The position numbers and the translations under genes are program-made. Shown piece by piece: positions 1 to 8,591 of a stretch of DNA of 64,000 nucleotides (position 1 is the stretch's first letter; every line of letters begins with the position of its first letter). This DNA comes from Litchfieldia alkalitelluris (lineage in GTDB: Bacteria > Bacillota > Bacilli > Bacillales > Salisediminibacteriaceae). The DNA lies in NCBI RefSeq assembly GCF_002153425.1, contig NZ_KZ119600.1:2407920-2471919 (forward strand), written 5' to 3'. The notes beneath the pieces were generated by a model, which was not told where the DNA came from, did no database searches, and saw nothing but the letters and a program-made list of their open reading frames with translations.

Positions 1-1
1 A

Positions 2-718
2 GGTCCTATTTATGTAGAAAATGCAAATCCTGGGGATATCTTAAAGGTAAAAATTGAAAAACTTGAAATTGGAGATCAAGGTGTAATGGTAGTTGGGCCC
101 GACCTTGGTGTAATGGGGCATCGCATAACAGAAATGCAAAAGAAAATCATCCCTATAGAAAACGGGAAAGCTATTTTTGATGAAATCGAAATCCCCTTAA
201 ATCCGATGATTGGTGTCATTGGTGTTGCTCCTAAAGGAAACGGTGTTAATTGTGGTACACCTGGAGAGCACGGTGGCAACATGGATAATAAAATGGTCGA
301 AGAAGGGGCAACTTTATACTTCCCTGTGTTCGTAGATGGGGCTTTATTTGGATTAGGTGATTTCCATGCTGCAATGGGGGATGGGGAAGTAAGTGTCTCG
401 GGTATTGAAGTGCCAGGAAAAGCTACTGTAACATTTGAAGTAATTAAGGGCGATACATTGAATCATCCAATGCTAGAAAACAACGCAGTCTATACTCAAA
501 TAGCTTCAGCTAAAACATTGGACGATGCTGCTAAAATAGCAACAGAAGAAATGGTAGATAGGATTGTAGCAAAATCAGATAAAACCATAGAAGAAGTGAC
601 GATGTTAATGAGTGCCGTTGGTCAGGTAGAAGTATGTCAGATTGTAGATCCACTCATAACTGCTAGGTTTGTGGTTCCAAAATGGGTATTAGAAAAGCTA
701 GATATCAAACTTATTTAA
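2..718 (+). CDS. Acetamidase/formamidase family protein (3' part; starts before the window)
   Basis: The reading frame is open from base 2, so the gene begins upstream of the window and about 238 C-terminal residues are visible. The segment with GVNCGTPGEHGGNMD followed by LYFPVFVDGALFGLGDFHAAMGDGE is the conserved metal-binding core of the acetamidase/formamidase family, which hydrolyses short amides (formamide, acetamide) to ammonium and the acid in the cytoplasm. The C-terminal part has the usual helical segment with repeated acidic residues. An intrinsic terminator follows directly, so this is the last gene of its transcript. Substrate cannot be decided from the sequence; only the family assignment is firm. 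Confidence 0.88.
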   Translation, partial: GPIYVENANPGDILKVKIEKLEIGDQGVMVVGPDLGVMGHRITEMQKKIIPIENGKAIFDEIEIPLNPMIGVIGVAPKGNGVNCGTPGEHGGNMDNKMVEEGATLYFPVFVDGALFGLGDFHAAMGDGEVSVSGIEVPGKATVTFEVIKGDTLNHPMLENNAVYTQIASAKTLDDAAKIATEEMVDRIVAKSDKTIEEVTMLMSAVGQVEVCQIVDPLITARFVVPKWVLEKLDIKLI

Positions 719-731
719 AGATGTATAATAA

Positions 732-765
732 AAACCTGTCTTCAAATTTGGACAGGTTTAATTGT
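732..765 (+). terminator. Intrinsic terminator after the amidase gene
   Basis: A nine-base-pair stem (AAACCTGTC / GACAGGTTT) with a ten-base loop is followed by a T-rich stretch, 14 bases after the stop codon. Confidence 0.75.
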
Positions 766-852
766 TTTGCCTAGATAACGTTATTCCTACTGATAGTAAT
801 AGCTTGAAACGTACATAATAAATATTAGCAATTTATTACTGGAGGGATTACC

Positions 853-2526
853 GTGAGTAGGCAAGATTCTGGATTATCCATTTTTGCTTTAGGTGGCTTA
901 CATGAAGTTGGCAAAAATATGTATGTTATTCAATATGAGGATGAGATCATTGTCATTGATTGTGGTAACAAATTTCCTGACGAGTCTCTATTAGGCATTG
1001 ATTTAATAATCCCTGACATTACTTATTTAGTCGAAAACAAGGATAAGATTAAAGCTCTCATTTTAACACACGGACACGAAGATCATATTGGTGCTATACC
1101 ATTTTTCCTAAAAAAACTGAATGTCCCAGTGTATGCAACACGATTTACATTAGGTCTTATTGAATTAAAACTAAAAGAACATAAAATGCTTAGGGAAACG
1201 GAGTTACATGAAATAACGACTACCTCAGAAATAACCTTTTCTAGTATGAAAATTGATTTCTTTAAAGTGACACATAGTATCCCTGATTGCTTAGGTCTAT
1301 CTATTAATACTCCAGAAGGTAGAATAGTGCACACAGGGGATTTCAAGTTTGATTTCACACCGGCTAATAATGAGCAATCTGATATTCATAAAATGGCTCA
1401 AATTGGAAAAGAGGGAGTTCTACTCCTTTTATCAGAAAGTACTAATGCAGAACGACCAGGCTCTACGCCGACGGAACAAATGGTAGGTGCAAATGTAGAG
1501 GAAGCTTTTAGAAAAGCAGAACAAAAAATAATTTTTTCAACATTCGCCTCAAACATTAGTAGAGTACAACAAGTTGTGAATGCAGCACAAAAGACTGGTA
1601 GGAAACTAGCTTTACTTGGTAGAAGTATGGTTAATGTTGTATCTGTTGCAATGGAAAGGGGCTACTTGGACGTCCCAGAGGGCATGCTGATTGAACAAGA
1701 ACAAATAAGTGAGCTTACACCTGAAAACGTAGCTATTTTATGTACAGGAAGTCAAGGCGAACCATTAGCTGCATTATCTAGACTCTCAACAGGTAATTTT
1801 CGTGGAGTGGAAGTATTAGCTGGAGATACAGTAATTTTAGCAGCGGGACCTATTCCAGGTAATGAAAAAGCTGTAACAAGAATTGTTGATAATTTACTCT
1901 CCATTGGAGCAAATGTGATCTACGGAACTGGCAGTTCATCTGGAATGCACGTGTCAGGTCATGGTTACCAAGAGGATCTAAAGATGATGCTCACGTTAAT
2001 GAAGCCTAAATATTTCATTCCTATTCATGGGGAGTACAGAATGCTGCACCACCACCGCCAACTAGCTGAATCGGTAGGAGTAGAAAAAGGTAAAACATTC
2101 CTATTAAACAACGGTGATGTGGTAGATATAAACAAAGGGGAAGCACGACAAACAAGAAAAGTGGATGCAGGTAATACGTATGTTGATGGTGTAGGTGTAG
2201 GTGAAGTAGGGGATATTGTATTACGGGATAGAAAGCAGTTATCTGAAGATGGAATGTTAATCATTATTTTATCAATGAGTAAATCTAAAAAAGAGCTTGC
2301 TTCAAAACCAGATACGATTTCGAGAGGATTTGTTTATATGAAGGAATCAGAAAAACTTCTTAATGATGTTAACAGCCTTATTAGTAAAACAGTTAATGAA
2401 CTTCCTGAGAATAGTAAGAATGAATGGGGAACCATCAAAAAGCACATAAAACGCACTGTCGGTCAATATTTATTTAACCATACAAAGAAAAAGCCGATGA
2501 TTTTACCATTTATTATTGAAGTCTAA
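853..2526 (+). CDS. RNase J family ribonuclease (additional paralogue)
   Basis: A 557-residue metallo-beta-lactamase/beta-CASP ribonuclease of the RNase J family, which in Bacillus acts as 5'-3' exonuclease and endonuclease in mRNA decay and RNA maturation. Visible signatures are GGLHEVGKN near residue 14, the zinc motif HGHEDHIG at 73-80, THSIPD, HTGDFKFDFTP, the SGHG and PIHGEYRM motifs, and an ending (RPMILP-like plus FIIEV) typical of RNase J. All metal ligands are present, as in J1; B. subtilis J2 has lost some. The start is GTG with GGAGGGA about six bases upstream. Neither rpoY (the usual neighbour of rnjA) nor tepA (near rnjB) is adjacent, so this may be a third copy rather than rnjA or rnjB; that is inference. 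Confidence 0.9.
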   Translation: MSRQDSGLSIFALGGLHEVGKNMYVIQYEDEIIVIDCGNKFPDESLLGIDLIIPDITYLVENKDKIKALILTHGHEDHIGAIPFFLKKLNVPVYATRFTLGLIELKLKEHKMLRETELHEITTTSEITFSSMKIDFFKVTHSIPDCLGLSINTPEGRIVHTGDFKFDFTPANNEQSDIHKMAQIGKEGVLLLLSESTNAERPGSTPTEQMVGANVEEAFRKAEQKIIFSTFASNISRVQQVVNAAQKTGRKLALLGRSMVNVVSVAMERGYLDVPEGMLIEQEQISELTPENVAILCTGSQGEPLAALSRLSTGNFRGVEVLAGDTVILAAGPIPGNEKAVTRIVDNLLSIGANVIYGTGSSSGMHVSGHGYQEDLKMMLTLMKPKYFIPIHGEYRMLHHHRQLAESVGVEKGKTFLLNNGDVVDINKGEARQTRKVDAGNTYVDGVGVGEVGDIVLRDRKQLSEDGMLIIILSMSKSKKELASKPDTISRGFVYMKESEKLLNDVNSLISKTVNELPENSKNEWGTIKKHIKRTVGQYLFNHTKKKPMILPFIIEV

Positions 2527-2545
2527 AGCACCAATGTACACGAGC

Positions 2546-2614
2546 GTGGGGCAGTATAGGAATGTCAATTAGAAGTTGTGCTCTTAGACTTCTATTGACA
2601 TTTCAATGTGCCCC
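2546..2614. terminator. Large imperfect hairpin downstream of the RNase J gene
   Basis: An outer GGGGCA/TGCCCC stem encloses a long inner stem (AATGTCAATTAGAAGT against ACTTCTATTGACATT, with one bulged base). There is no T-tract right after it, so it may be a terminator, an mRNA 3'-end stabiliser or a dispersed structured repeat. Confidence 0.55.
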
Positions 2615-2764
2615 GTAGTGAATAGGACGCTGTAGTTAGATGACTATTTATCAACATTTATTCAAATTTTGAAAGAATTTAATTCTTAAACACAACTAAA
2701 AAGTGGAATAGTTTCTTCAAAGAAAATAGTATTAAATGATTAATCTATATAAAAGGTGTTGTTT

Positions 2765-3607
2765 ATGATAAGAACAGTATTAAAAGGTATGTTAATTGGC
2801 ATTACAGAAACGGTCCCTGGTGTCAGTGGAAGTACGATCGCAATGATTCTAGGAGTCTATGAAAAATTAGTATATTCTTTGAGTTTATTAACCACAAAAC
2901 ATCGTAGAGAGGCTTACCCTTTTTTAATTAAATTAGGTATGGGAATGACACTCGGTTTTGTTATGTTTCTTTATGTCATTCGTTTCTTATTAGAAACCTA
3001 TAGAACACCAACTTTAATGTTTTTTGCAGGAATTATTGTTGGATTTATACCCTACCTTGTTAAAGAAGCTACGATTCAAGGTAATGTAAGTTTCAAACTC
3101 AAGCATTTCCTTATCATCATTATCTTTATAGCCATCGTTGCTATGGGACAATTTATTGGTGGTAATAGAGAAATTGATGTATCAAATTTACATTTTTCGA
3201 ATTATATCTTTTTATTTTTTTCTGGTATTTTAGCTAGTACGGCATTAGTTTTACCAGGCATAAGTGGTGCACTCATCTTAACAATACTTGGAATTTATGA
3301 AATTGCAGCTTCTTCCATTTTTCATCTTAATTTCTCTATTATTATTCCAATAGGTTTAGGAGTTGTAGTGGGGATTCTTCTAACTAGTAAACTAGTGAGA
3401 TACTTATTAAATGAATATACCATGGAAACCTATTCAGCAATGATTGGTCTAGTAACTGGTTCTATTATAGCTATTGTTAGTGAACTAGAGACAAATGTAA
3501 GTAGTATGGTTTTAACTGTATCTGCACTCACTTTTCTTGTTGGAATATTCTTTGTCACATTCATAATGAATATAAGGAGAAACAAAGAAGGCCGTATAAA
3601 CCGTTAA
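2765..3607 (+). CDS. DUF368 membrane protein, PopT-like polyprenyl-phosphate transporter
   Basis: About 280 residues with eight or more hydrophobic segments and the DUF368 signature GITETVPGVSGSTIAMILGV near the N-terminus, repeated as LVLPGISGALILTILGIYE in the second half (an internal inverted duplication as in the family). DUF368 (PopT) proteins recycle the undecaprenyl-phosphate carrier across the membrane for cell-wall and teichoic acid synthesis. I place the start at the ATG at 2765 because AAAAGGTG lies six bases upstream; the GTG at 2756 falls inside that site. It is flanked by its own terminator and stands alone. Alkaliphiles and marine bacteria are reported to rely on DUF368 at high pH, which would fit this organism, but that is inference. 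Confidence 0.85.
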   Translation: MIRTVLKGMLIGITETVPGVSGSTIAMILGVYEKLVYSLSLLTTKHRREAYPFLIKLGMGMTLGFVMFLYVIRFLLETYRTPTLMFFAGIIVGFIPYLVKEATIQGNVSFKLKHFLIIIIFIAIVAMGQFIGGNREIDVSNLHFSNYIFLFFSGILASTALVLPGISGALILTILGIYEIAASSIFHLNFSIIIPIGLGVVVGILLTSKLVRYLLNEYTMETYSAMIGLVTGSIIAIVSELETNVSSMVLTVSALTFLVGIFFVTFIMNIRRNKEGRINR

Positions 3608-3625
3608 AAAGAAAACCGAAATCTG

Positions 3626-3660
3626 AAATAGGGTGTTCATGATGGCACCCTATTTTCTCT
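3626..3660 (+). terminator. Intrinsic terminator after the DUF368 gene
   Basis: Ten-base-pair stem AAATAGGGTG / CACCCTATTT with a ten-base loop, followed by TTCTCT. Confidence 0.7.
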
Positions 3661-3737
3661 ATAAAATAGTATGATACTAATTCATTTAAGAAAGAATGAA
3701 TCATACAGAACATTTATAGTTTTTAGGAGGTGGTTAG

Positions 3738-4403
3738 ATGAAAGTTTGGATTGAGTTTACATACAAAACTCCAAAGGGCTTGGAATCAAAATTTAGTTCT
3801 GATGTATTGTCAGCAGAACTGGCCCTATCTATTGCTAACGATATTCAGAAGACTGGGAGATTAAAAAACATACATTTTGTAGATACAAAAGAAACGACAT
3901 GGTCTATGAAAGAATTAAACAAATTATTATCAGCAGTAGAAACGGAACCCCACAATATCACAATGTATTTTGATGGAGGATTTGATAATGAGACATTTGA
4001 ATCAGGGTTAGGGTGTGCAATTTATTATGAAAAAAACGGCAAGGCCCTTCGTTTAAGGATAAATCAGAAAACAAATAATTTGGATAATAATAATGAAGCG
4101 GAATATGCTGCTTTGTATTTTGGGCTTATACAATTAGAGAATCTTGGGGTGCATCACTTACCTGTACAATTTATAGGAGATTCCCAGGTTGTGATTAATC
4201 AATTACTAGGGGAATGGCCTTGTATGGAAGAGGTGCTAAATAAATGGGCTGATCGAGTAGAAGATAAAATGAAACAATTAGGTATTAGTCCTGAATACGA
4301 ATTAGTTTCTAGAAAAAAGAATCAAGAAGCAGATCAATTAGCATCTCAAGCCTTGAATAACATAGAAATTGAAAGCACTATTGAACTTGAACAAAAAAAT
4401 TAA
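3738..4403 (+). CDS. RNase HI-like protein (YpeP type) with N-terminal extension
   Basis: A 221-residue protein. Residues about 73-210 form an RNase H fold with all four catalytic acids visible: D79 (MYFDGG), E122 (NNNEAEYAAL), D148 (FIGDSQVV) and D199 (QEADQLA). The N-terminal 70 residues are a separate small domain resembling the N-terminus of B. subtilis YpeP-type proteins. The expected activity is hydrolysis of RNA in RNA:DNA hybrids. The start ATG has a strong AGGAGGTGG site. The following gene encodes a small cysteine-rich protein. An imperfect inverted repeat (GTATGA / TCATAC with ATTCATT / AATGAAT) at 3669-3706 lies between promoter and gene. Confidence 0.82.
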   Translation: MKVWIEFTYKTPKGLESKFSSDVLSAELALSIANDIQKTGRLKNIHFVDTKETTWSMKELNKLLSAVETEPHNITMYFDGGFDNETFESGLGCAIYYEKNGKALRLRINQKTNNLDNNNEAEYAALYFGLIQLENLGVHHLPVQFIGDSQVVINQLLGEWPCMEEVLNKWADRVEDKMKQLGISPEYELVSRKKNQEADQLASQALNNIEIESTIELEQKN

Positions 4404-4578
4404 AAGTACAACTCCGAAATGTTCATATATTCACATTTTAAATAAGAAAGTTTCTTCACAGAAAATTCTAACAAATTTGTATGCTTCCATTATTAATGCT
4501 GATATAATATAAATGGGGAGAGTTCATTAATTAAATGGACTCTAAGGATACAAAATAATAAGCTGAGGGGGATTTCAC

Positions 4579-4761
4579 ATGAACTTGGGGAGTTGTGTAG
4601 TCTGTTGTGAAGTAATCAGTTTTGAGAGCGTTGCCAAAGTGAAAAACGGTGGAAGGTGTAAAACTTGTGGGAAAGCTGTTTGTGCAACATGTGTTTCATC
4701 ATTTAGTTTAAGCCCAATGGACTCAAATATTAATTGTGAAGTATGCGAATCAACAAGTTAA
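4579..4761 (+). CDS. Small eight-cysteine (FYVE/RING-spaced) zinc-binding protein
   Basis: A 60-residue protein with four CxxC pairs at residues 6/9, 27/30, 35/38 and 53/56, giving the spacing C-x2-C-x17-C-x2-C-x4-C-x2-C-x14-C-x2-C. That order matches cross-braced two-zinc folds such as FYVE or RING. It also contains the treble-clef-like stretch CKTCGKAVCATC. I do not recognise the gene; a position-related small zinc protein occurs near ypeP in B. subtilis, but I cannot verify homology. AGGGGG precedes the ATG. It has its own promoter-like region (TATAATA near 4503) and a strong terminator, so it is probably monocistronic. The function is unknown; RNA, lipid or protein binding are all possible. 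Confidence 0.72.
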   Translation: MNLGSCVVCCEVISFESVAKVKNGGRCKTCGKAVCATCVSSFSLSPMDSNINCEVCESTS

Positions 4762-4776
4762 GTGAAAGTAAGATGT

Positions 4777-4806
4777 AAGCTAGCTGTTTGCACAGCTAGC
4801 TTTTTT
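4777..4806 (+). terminator. Intrinsic terminator after the zinc-finger gene
   Basis: Perfect 11-base-pair stem AAGCTAGCTGT / ACAGCTAGCTT with loop TTGC, then a run of T. Confidence 0.9.
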
Positions 4807-4897
4807 AATATCTACCGTTTTCAACACAACAAATGATGCTTATCAGTTATCATATTGGGGAAATAGAATACTATGATTCGTTAAAGGAGCTGATACA

Positions 4898-5617
4898 TTG
4901 CCATTTGGGGCATTCCTCATCGGTATAGCATTCATTGTTATTCATTTACTAGCAAATAAATTAATTCCAGCAAATAAAATAAAACAAGTACAATGGTTCT
5001 CATTTTCCGGAGGCCTTGCAGTATCTTATGTATTTGTATACGTACTCCCATCTTTACATAGGGAACAAATGAAAATTGAAGAATTTAGTAATCAGCTTGC
5101 AATGGAATCAGAACTATATTTTATTGGGCTAATAGGTGTTTTAATATTTTATGGAGTACAAAAGCTCGCTAGAAAAAGACGGTCAATGACTCCTAATGGT
5201 GGCTGGGTATTCTGGCTCCAGCTTTTATTTTTTGCTATATACAATATGTTAATTGCATACATTGTTGTTTCATCTAGAGTAACTGGTGTACAAGCTGTCT
5301 TTTACGGTATAGCTATTGGAATGCATTTCATTGCTATTGCTCATGATTTATGGAGAGAAAACTCCTATATATATAATCGAATAGGTAGATATATATTGGC
5401 AACTGGAATTATCTGCGGTTGGATCATGGGGTTGTTGCTGAGTTTAAGCCATGTACAGCAATCAATTATATTTGCTTTCATATCTGGTGCCATGATATTA
5501 AATGTTTTAAAATATGAACTTCCCTCAGATCAAGAATCCCATTTCCCTACTTTTGCATTTGGGGTCGTTTCCTATACTATCTTGACCTTGTCTCTTAAAT
5601 TCTTTTTTGAATGGTAA
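4898..5617 (+). CDS. Polytopic membrane protein, paralogue of the 27.6-28.3 kb protein
   Basis: A 239-residue protein with about seven hydrophobic segments. It begins at TTG with AAAGGAG eight bases upstream. It shares long identical stretches with the product of the minus-strand gene ending at 27599: FSFSGGLAVSYVFVYVLPSLH, AMESELYFIGLIGVLIFYG, FISGAMILNVLKYELP. Conserved polar residues inside membrane segments (AIYNML, HFIAIAHDLWRE) are faintly reminiscent of the ZIP metal-transporter fold, but no classical ZIP motif can be proven, so substrate and function remain unknown. No operon partner is evident; the SRP RNA gene lies downstream on the opposite strand. The duplication implies two versions with perhaps different regulation. 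Confidence 0.8.
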   Translation: MPFGAFLIGIAFIVIHLLANKLIPANKIKQVQWFSFSGGLAVSYVFVYVLPSLHREQMKIEEFSNQLAMESELYFIGLIGVLIFYGVQKLARKRRSMTPNGGWVFWLQLLFFAIYNMLIAYIVVSSRVTGVQAVFYGIAIGMHFIAIAHDLWRENSYIYNRIGRYILATGIICGWIMGLLLSLSHVQQSIIFAFISGAMILNVLKYELPSDQESHFPTFAFGVVSYTILTLSLKFFFEW

Positions 5618-5685
5618 TTCATAAGAAGTAACAAGAACGTATTTCTATAATAACACGATGTTTAATCAACTAATTTATTCCATAT

Positions 5686-5724
5686 ACAAAAATAAAAGCA
5701 TGAGAACGTTACACTCTCATGCTT
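5686..5724 (-). terminator. Terminator of the SRP RNA gene
   Basis: Read on the minus strand, AAGCATGAGA / TCTCATGCTT forms a 10-base-pair stem followed by TTTATTTTTG, immediately 3' of the RNA gene. Confidence 0.85.
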
Positions 5725-5732
5725 AAATATGT

Positions 5733-6003
5733 AAACCGCAAACCTATATACGAGATGGTTATCCATGCGTTTTCTTTATATTCGACTCAGTAAAAGCTAC
5801 CTCTTGTACAAGAACAAATCCAACTTATGGCTGCTTCCTTCCGGATCTGACCCGTTCGTAGGTTTTTCTTCACAAAAGACTTTTTCCTCAACACCGAAAC
5901 AAAAGAACTGACCACACATAACGATACCTTCTATAGGAATTCGACCCTGCTATAGCGGATTGCAGGTTACAAGGTGCCGCTATCTCCCCGTTTATTGCGG
6001 TTT
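5733..6003 (-). ncRNA. ffs: Signal recognition particle RNA (large Bacillus type, scRNA)
   Basis: On the minus strand the universally conserved SRP domain IV sequence GGTCAGATCCGGAAGGAAGC is present near 5826-5849, and the 5' part holds the Alu-domain signature CCTGCAATCCGCTATAGC. The 5' and 3' ends (AAACCGCAA / TTGCGGTTT) are complementary, closing helix 5, and give a length of about 271 bases, as in the B. subtilis scRNA. The RNA binds Ffh and targets nascent membrane and secreted proteins to FtsY/Sec. A TATAAT box on the minus strand at 6023-6018 is a suitable -10 element. In B. subtilis this gene lies between tadA and dnaX; here it does not. Confidence 0.93.
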
Positions 6004-6215
6004 TAATCACTTGAATAATTATATTTTACTATGAATAGGTTTAATCAGTAAATGTAAAGAGTATGGTAGCACTGGATATTAATAGAAATCACATAATAAT
6101 TGAAGTAAAACTCTATTTTTTGACGCAGCTGTACATTAATAGATATCTTAAATCAGCATCTATTATAGTATATGTTAGAATAGTAATAATAAGAGTGATG
6201 GGAGGACTAGAATGA

Positions 6216-6986
6216 ATGATTAATCGATCCATGTTTACAGTAAAACGGAAAGCTAGACGATATAAGAAATGGTTAGAAAAAATAACAATATATCCATATC
6301 CATATGAAGTATCAGGTAGAAACTATTACTTAATTGATTATGTAAAATTAAACCAAACAATTGGTGGGGCAATTATGTCAGATCAAGAGGAACACCACCA
6401 AGATGTTAAAAAAGCACATAGAAACTTATACCTTTTTTATAGATTACACGAGAAAATACTAGAAGGAAAAGTCCGAGCCTCAGTTAAGTTGGAATTTTTC
6501 CGTATTCCGTTAAAGAGAATGGATGAAACTCCTGATCCAAAATGGAAAGCGCCATATAAAGTAATTAACAGACTACTAGACTTACAGCTCCTATACAGAA
6601 AAACGTATGATGATTTTTGGGAACATATTTCTGAGATAAAAGAGAAAAAACTCCCACTAAAAGATGAAGAACTAGAGTTAGCCATTAATACAGCAGCTAA
6701 ATTAGAGACAATTCAATATCACGTTGTATGCGAACTAGCCAACAATATGGACGTGCTGAAACAATGGAAGCAATTAATGCAGGAAAAAAAGATGTGGGAT
6801 GAAATGAAAAAAGAACAGCAAGTATTTTATACACAACTTATGCAAAACGAAGAATTTATGATGGAAGAAGCAAAAAAAGCTAAAAGCGATAACTTTGATA
6901 AAGCATTTAAGCTTAATAAAGAAGCAATGACTATATATATGAGTAAGGAACAAAAATCTGATTATGAGGTACTACGTTACCCATAA
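6216..6986 (+). CDS. Hypothetical cytoplasmic protein, charged and helical
   Basis: I do not recognise this 256-residue protein. It has no signal peptide or membrane segment and is rich in Lys and Glu, with long predicted helices (roughly residues 140-235) that may form coiled coil. The N-terminal 50 residues are basic and contain many Tyr. GGAGG lies ten bases before the ATG at 6216 and six before another ATG at 6212. The earlier ATG would read only three codons to a stop (ATGAATGATTAA) and overlaps the real start, so it may couple or reduce initiation. The gene is monocistronic with a terminator at 6998. Confidence 0.75.
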   Translation: MINRSMFTVKRKARRYKKWLEKITIYPYPYEVSGRNYYLIDYVKLNQTIGGAIMSDQEEHHQDVKKAHRNLYLFYRLHEKILEGKVRASVKLEFFRIPLKRMDETPDPKWKAPYKVINRLLDLQLLYRKTYDDFWEHISEIKEKKLPLKDEELELAINTAAKLETIQYHVVCELANNMDVLKQWKQLMQEKKMWDEMKKEQQVFYTQLMQNEEFMMEEAKKAKSDNFDKAFKLNKEAMTIYMSKEQKSDYEVLRYP

Positions 6987-6997
6987 ATTTTAATGAC

Positions 6998-7030
6998 CAA
7001 CTGTCTAGCTCTTAGGCAGTTGTTTTATTT
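6998..7030 (+). terminator. Intrinsic terminator
   Basis: Stem CAACTG(T)CT / AG(G)CAGTTG with a short loop followed by TTTTATTT. Confidence 0.7.
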
Positions 7031-7137
7031 AGTATATAAGCAAAATATTATACTATTCTCTACAGGTTGTTTATCATTAAATTGGGACAAAATTCATAGT
7101 AAACATGATAATGACCATGTGAAAGGATGATACATAA

Positions 7138-8190
7138 ATGGAAATTGGAATTAGTACGTTTGTTGAAACAACTCCTGATCCAAAGACAGGACAAGTCGTT
7201 AGTCATTCACAAAGAATAAGGGAAGTAGTAGAAGAAATCGTACTTGCTGATCAAGTTGGTTTAGATGTATTTGGGGTCGGTGAACATCATCGAAATGATT
7301 TTGCAGCATCTTCACCCGCAGTCATTTTGGCCGCAGCAGCTTCCAAAACAAAAAGAATCAGATTAACGAGTGCGGTTACAGTCCTTTCATCAGCGGATCC
7401 AGTACGAGTTTTTCAAGACTTCTCAACAGTTGATGCCATTTCAAATGGGCGTGCTGAAATTATGGCAGGAAGGGGATCATTCATTGAATCCTTTCCATTG
7501 TTCGGATATGATCTGAAGGATTATAATGAATTATTTGAAGAAAAACTCCAATTATTGTTAAAAATCCGCGCTTCAGAAATTATCTCTTGGGAAGGTAAAC
7601 ATCGACCATCCATTGATAATTTAGGAGTTTATCCTCGACCAGTTCAAGAACCTTTACCAGTATGGATAGGAAGTGGAGGGAACTCTGAGTCAGTTATAAG
7701 AGCTGGTATATTAGGATTACCTCTAGTACTTGCAATAATAGGTGGGAGTCCACAACAGTTTGAGCCACTTGTTAGACTATATAAAAGAGCAGCACAGCAA
7801 GCTGGTCATGATGTTTCAAAATTACCTGTTGCGTCTCACTCCCATGGGTTTATTGCAGAAACTACAGAAGTAGCAGCAGATAAATTTTTTCCATCAACAC
7901 AGTATGTAATGAATAAATTAGGTCGTGAACGTGGTTGGGGGCACTATGATAGATCCAGCTTTGATCATGCAAGAAGTTTTGAAGGTGCTCTTTATGTAGG
8001 GGATATAGACACTGTTGCAAAGAAGATCATTCATTTAAGAAAAACTGTAGGTATTACAAGATTTATGCTCCATGTACCAGTTGGTTCTATGCCACATGAA
8101 GATGTTATGAACGCTATTAACTTACTTGGAAAAGAAGTAGCACCAATTGTAAAAGAAGAGATATCGAAATGGGAAGCTGAAAAGTTATAA
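7138..8190 (+). CDS. LLM-class (luciferase-like) flavin-dependent oxidoreductase
   Basis: A 350-residue TIM-barrel protein of the bacterial luciferase family. Visible signatures are the N-terminal strand MEIGISTFVET, the active-site segment GVGEHHRNDFAASSPAV near residues 57-72, RIRLTSAVTVLSSADPVRVFQDFSTVD, the phosphate-binding GRAEIMAGRGSF and LPVWIGSGGN. These enzymes use FMNH2 or F420-like reduced flavin to oxygenate or reduce small molecules. No flavin reductase is adjacent, so the partner is encoded elsewhere. GAAAGGATG precedes the ATG. It is a single-gene unit ending at a strong terminator. Substrate cannot be inferred. Confidence 0.88.
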   Translation: MEIGISTFVETTPDPKTGQVVSHSQRIREVVEEIVLADQVGLDVFGVGEHHRNDFAASSPAVILAAAASKTKRIRLTSAVTVLSSADPVRVFQDFSTVDAISNGRAEIMAGRGSFIESFPLFGYDLKDYNELFEEKLQLLLKIRASEIISWEGKHRPSIDNLGVYPRPVQEPLPVWIGSGGNSESVIRAGILGLPLVLAIIGGSPQQFEPLVRLYKRAAQQAGHDVSKLPVASHSHGFIAETTEVAADKFFPSTQYVMNKLGRERGWGHYDRSSFDHARSFEGALYVGDIDTVAKKIIHLRKTVGITRFMLHVPVGSMPHEDVMNAINLLGKEVAPIVKEEISKWEAEKL

Positions 8191-8234
8191 ATATTAACGG
8201 CATCGAATAAGTAAGTTAAAAGATATAGAACATA

Positions 8235-8280
8235 CAATGAAGCCTGTAGTGTCATGGACATACAGGCTTCATTGATTTAA
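8235..8280. terminator. Convergent terminator hairpin
   Basis: Perfect 14-base-pair stem CAATGAAGCCTGTA / TACAGGCTTCATTG between convergent genes; the T-tract is weak on both sides. Confidence 0.7.
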
Positions 8281-8291
8281 TTAAACAAATT

Positions 8292-8591
8292 TTAGATCCA
8301 TTCCTCTGGGACTGGATTGTTTTCTGCAATGGCATACGCTGCATTTGTAATTGCTTTCGGAAGTGTTTCTCCTTTGGCACAAAAACTATTAAAACAAACT
8401 TCATTATCCTCATTTTGAGTATATTTAAATCCAAATCTCTCAAATCTAGCTACAATCAGATTAGCGTGTTCTATATTTTCCTCTGGGTTGAAGTTTTCTA
8501 TAAAAACTCCATTTTCACTGTCATACCAACGATTATAGCTATTCAATTTCCAACCTAAGACACGTCGAGCGATTATTTCAATTTTCTCCAT
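8292..8591 (-). CDS. Small protein with phage ABA sandwich domain (BC1872-like)
   Basis: About 99 residues. The opening EKIEIIARRVLGWKLNSYNRWYD and the ending KAITNAAYAIAENN resemble the phage ABA sandwich (BC1872 family) proteins common in Bacillus phages and genomes, whose function is unknown. I choose ATG at 8591 because GAGGGG lies ten bases upstream; the in-frame TTG at 8600 is too close to that site. No other phage gene is nearby, so this is a domesticated or isolated copy. It is convergent with the luciferase-like gene. Confidence 0.65.
   Translation of the reverse strand: MEKIEIIARRVLGWKLNSYNRWYDSENGVFIENFNPEENIEHANLIVARFERFGFKYTQNEDNEVCFNSFCAKGETLPKAITNAAYAIAENNPVPEEWI

Noticed and set aside
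6998-7030. TGTCTAGCTC at 7002 resembles the left end of the 27.4 kb repeat
   Set aside because: Only ten bases match and they fall within a simple terminator stem, so coincidence is more likely.
8292-8591. Prophage remnant suggested by the phage ABA domain protein
   Set aside because: No integrase, structural gene or attachment repeats lie nearby; a single domain does not support a prophage.
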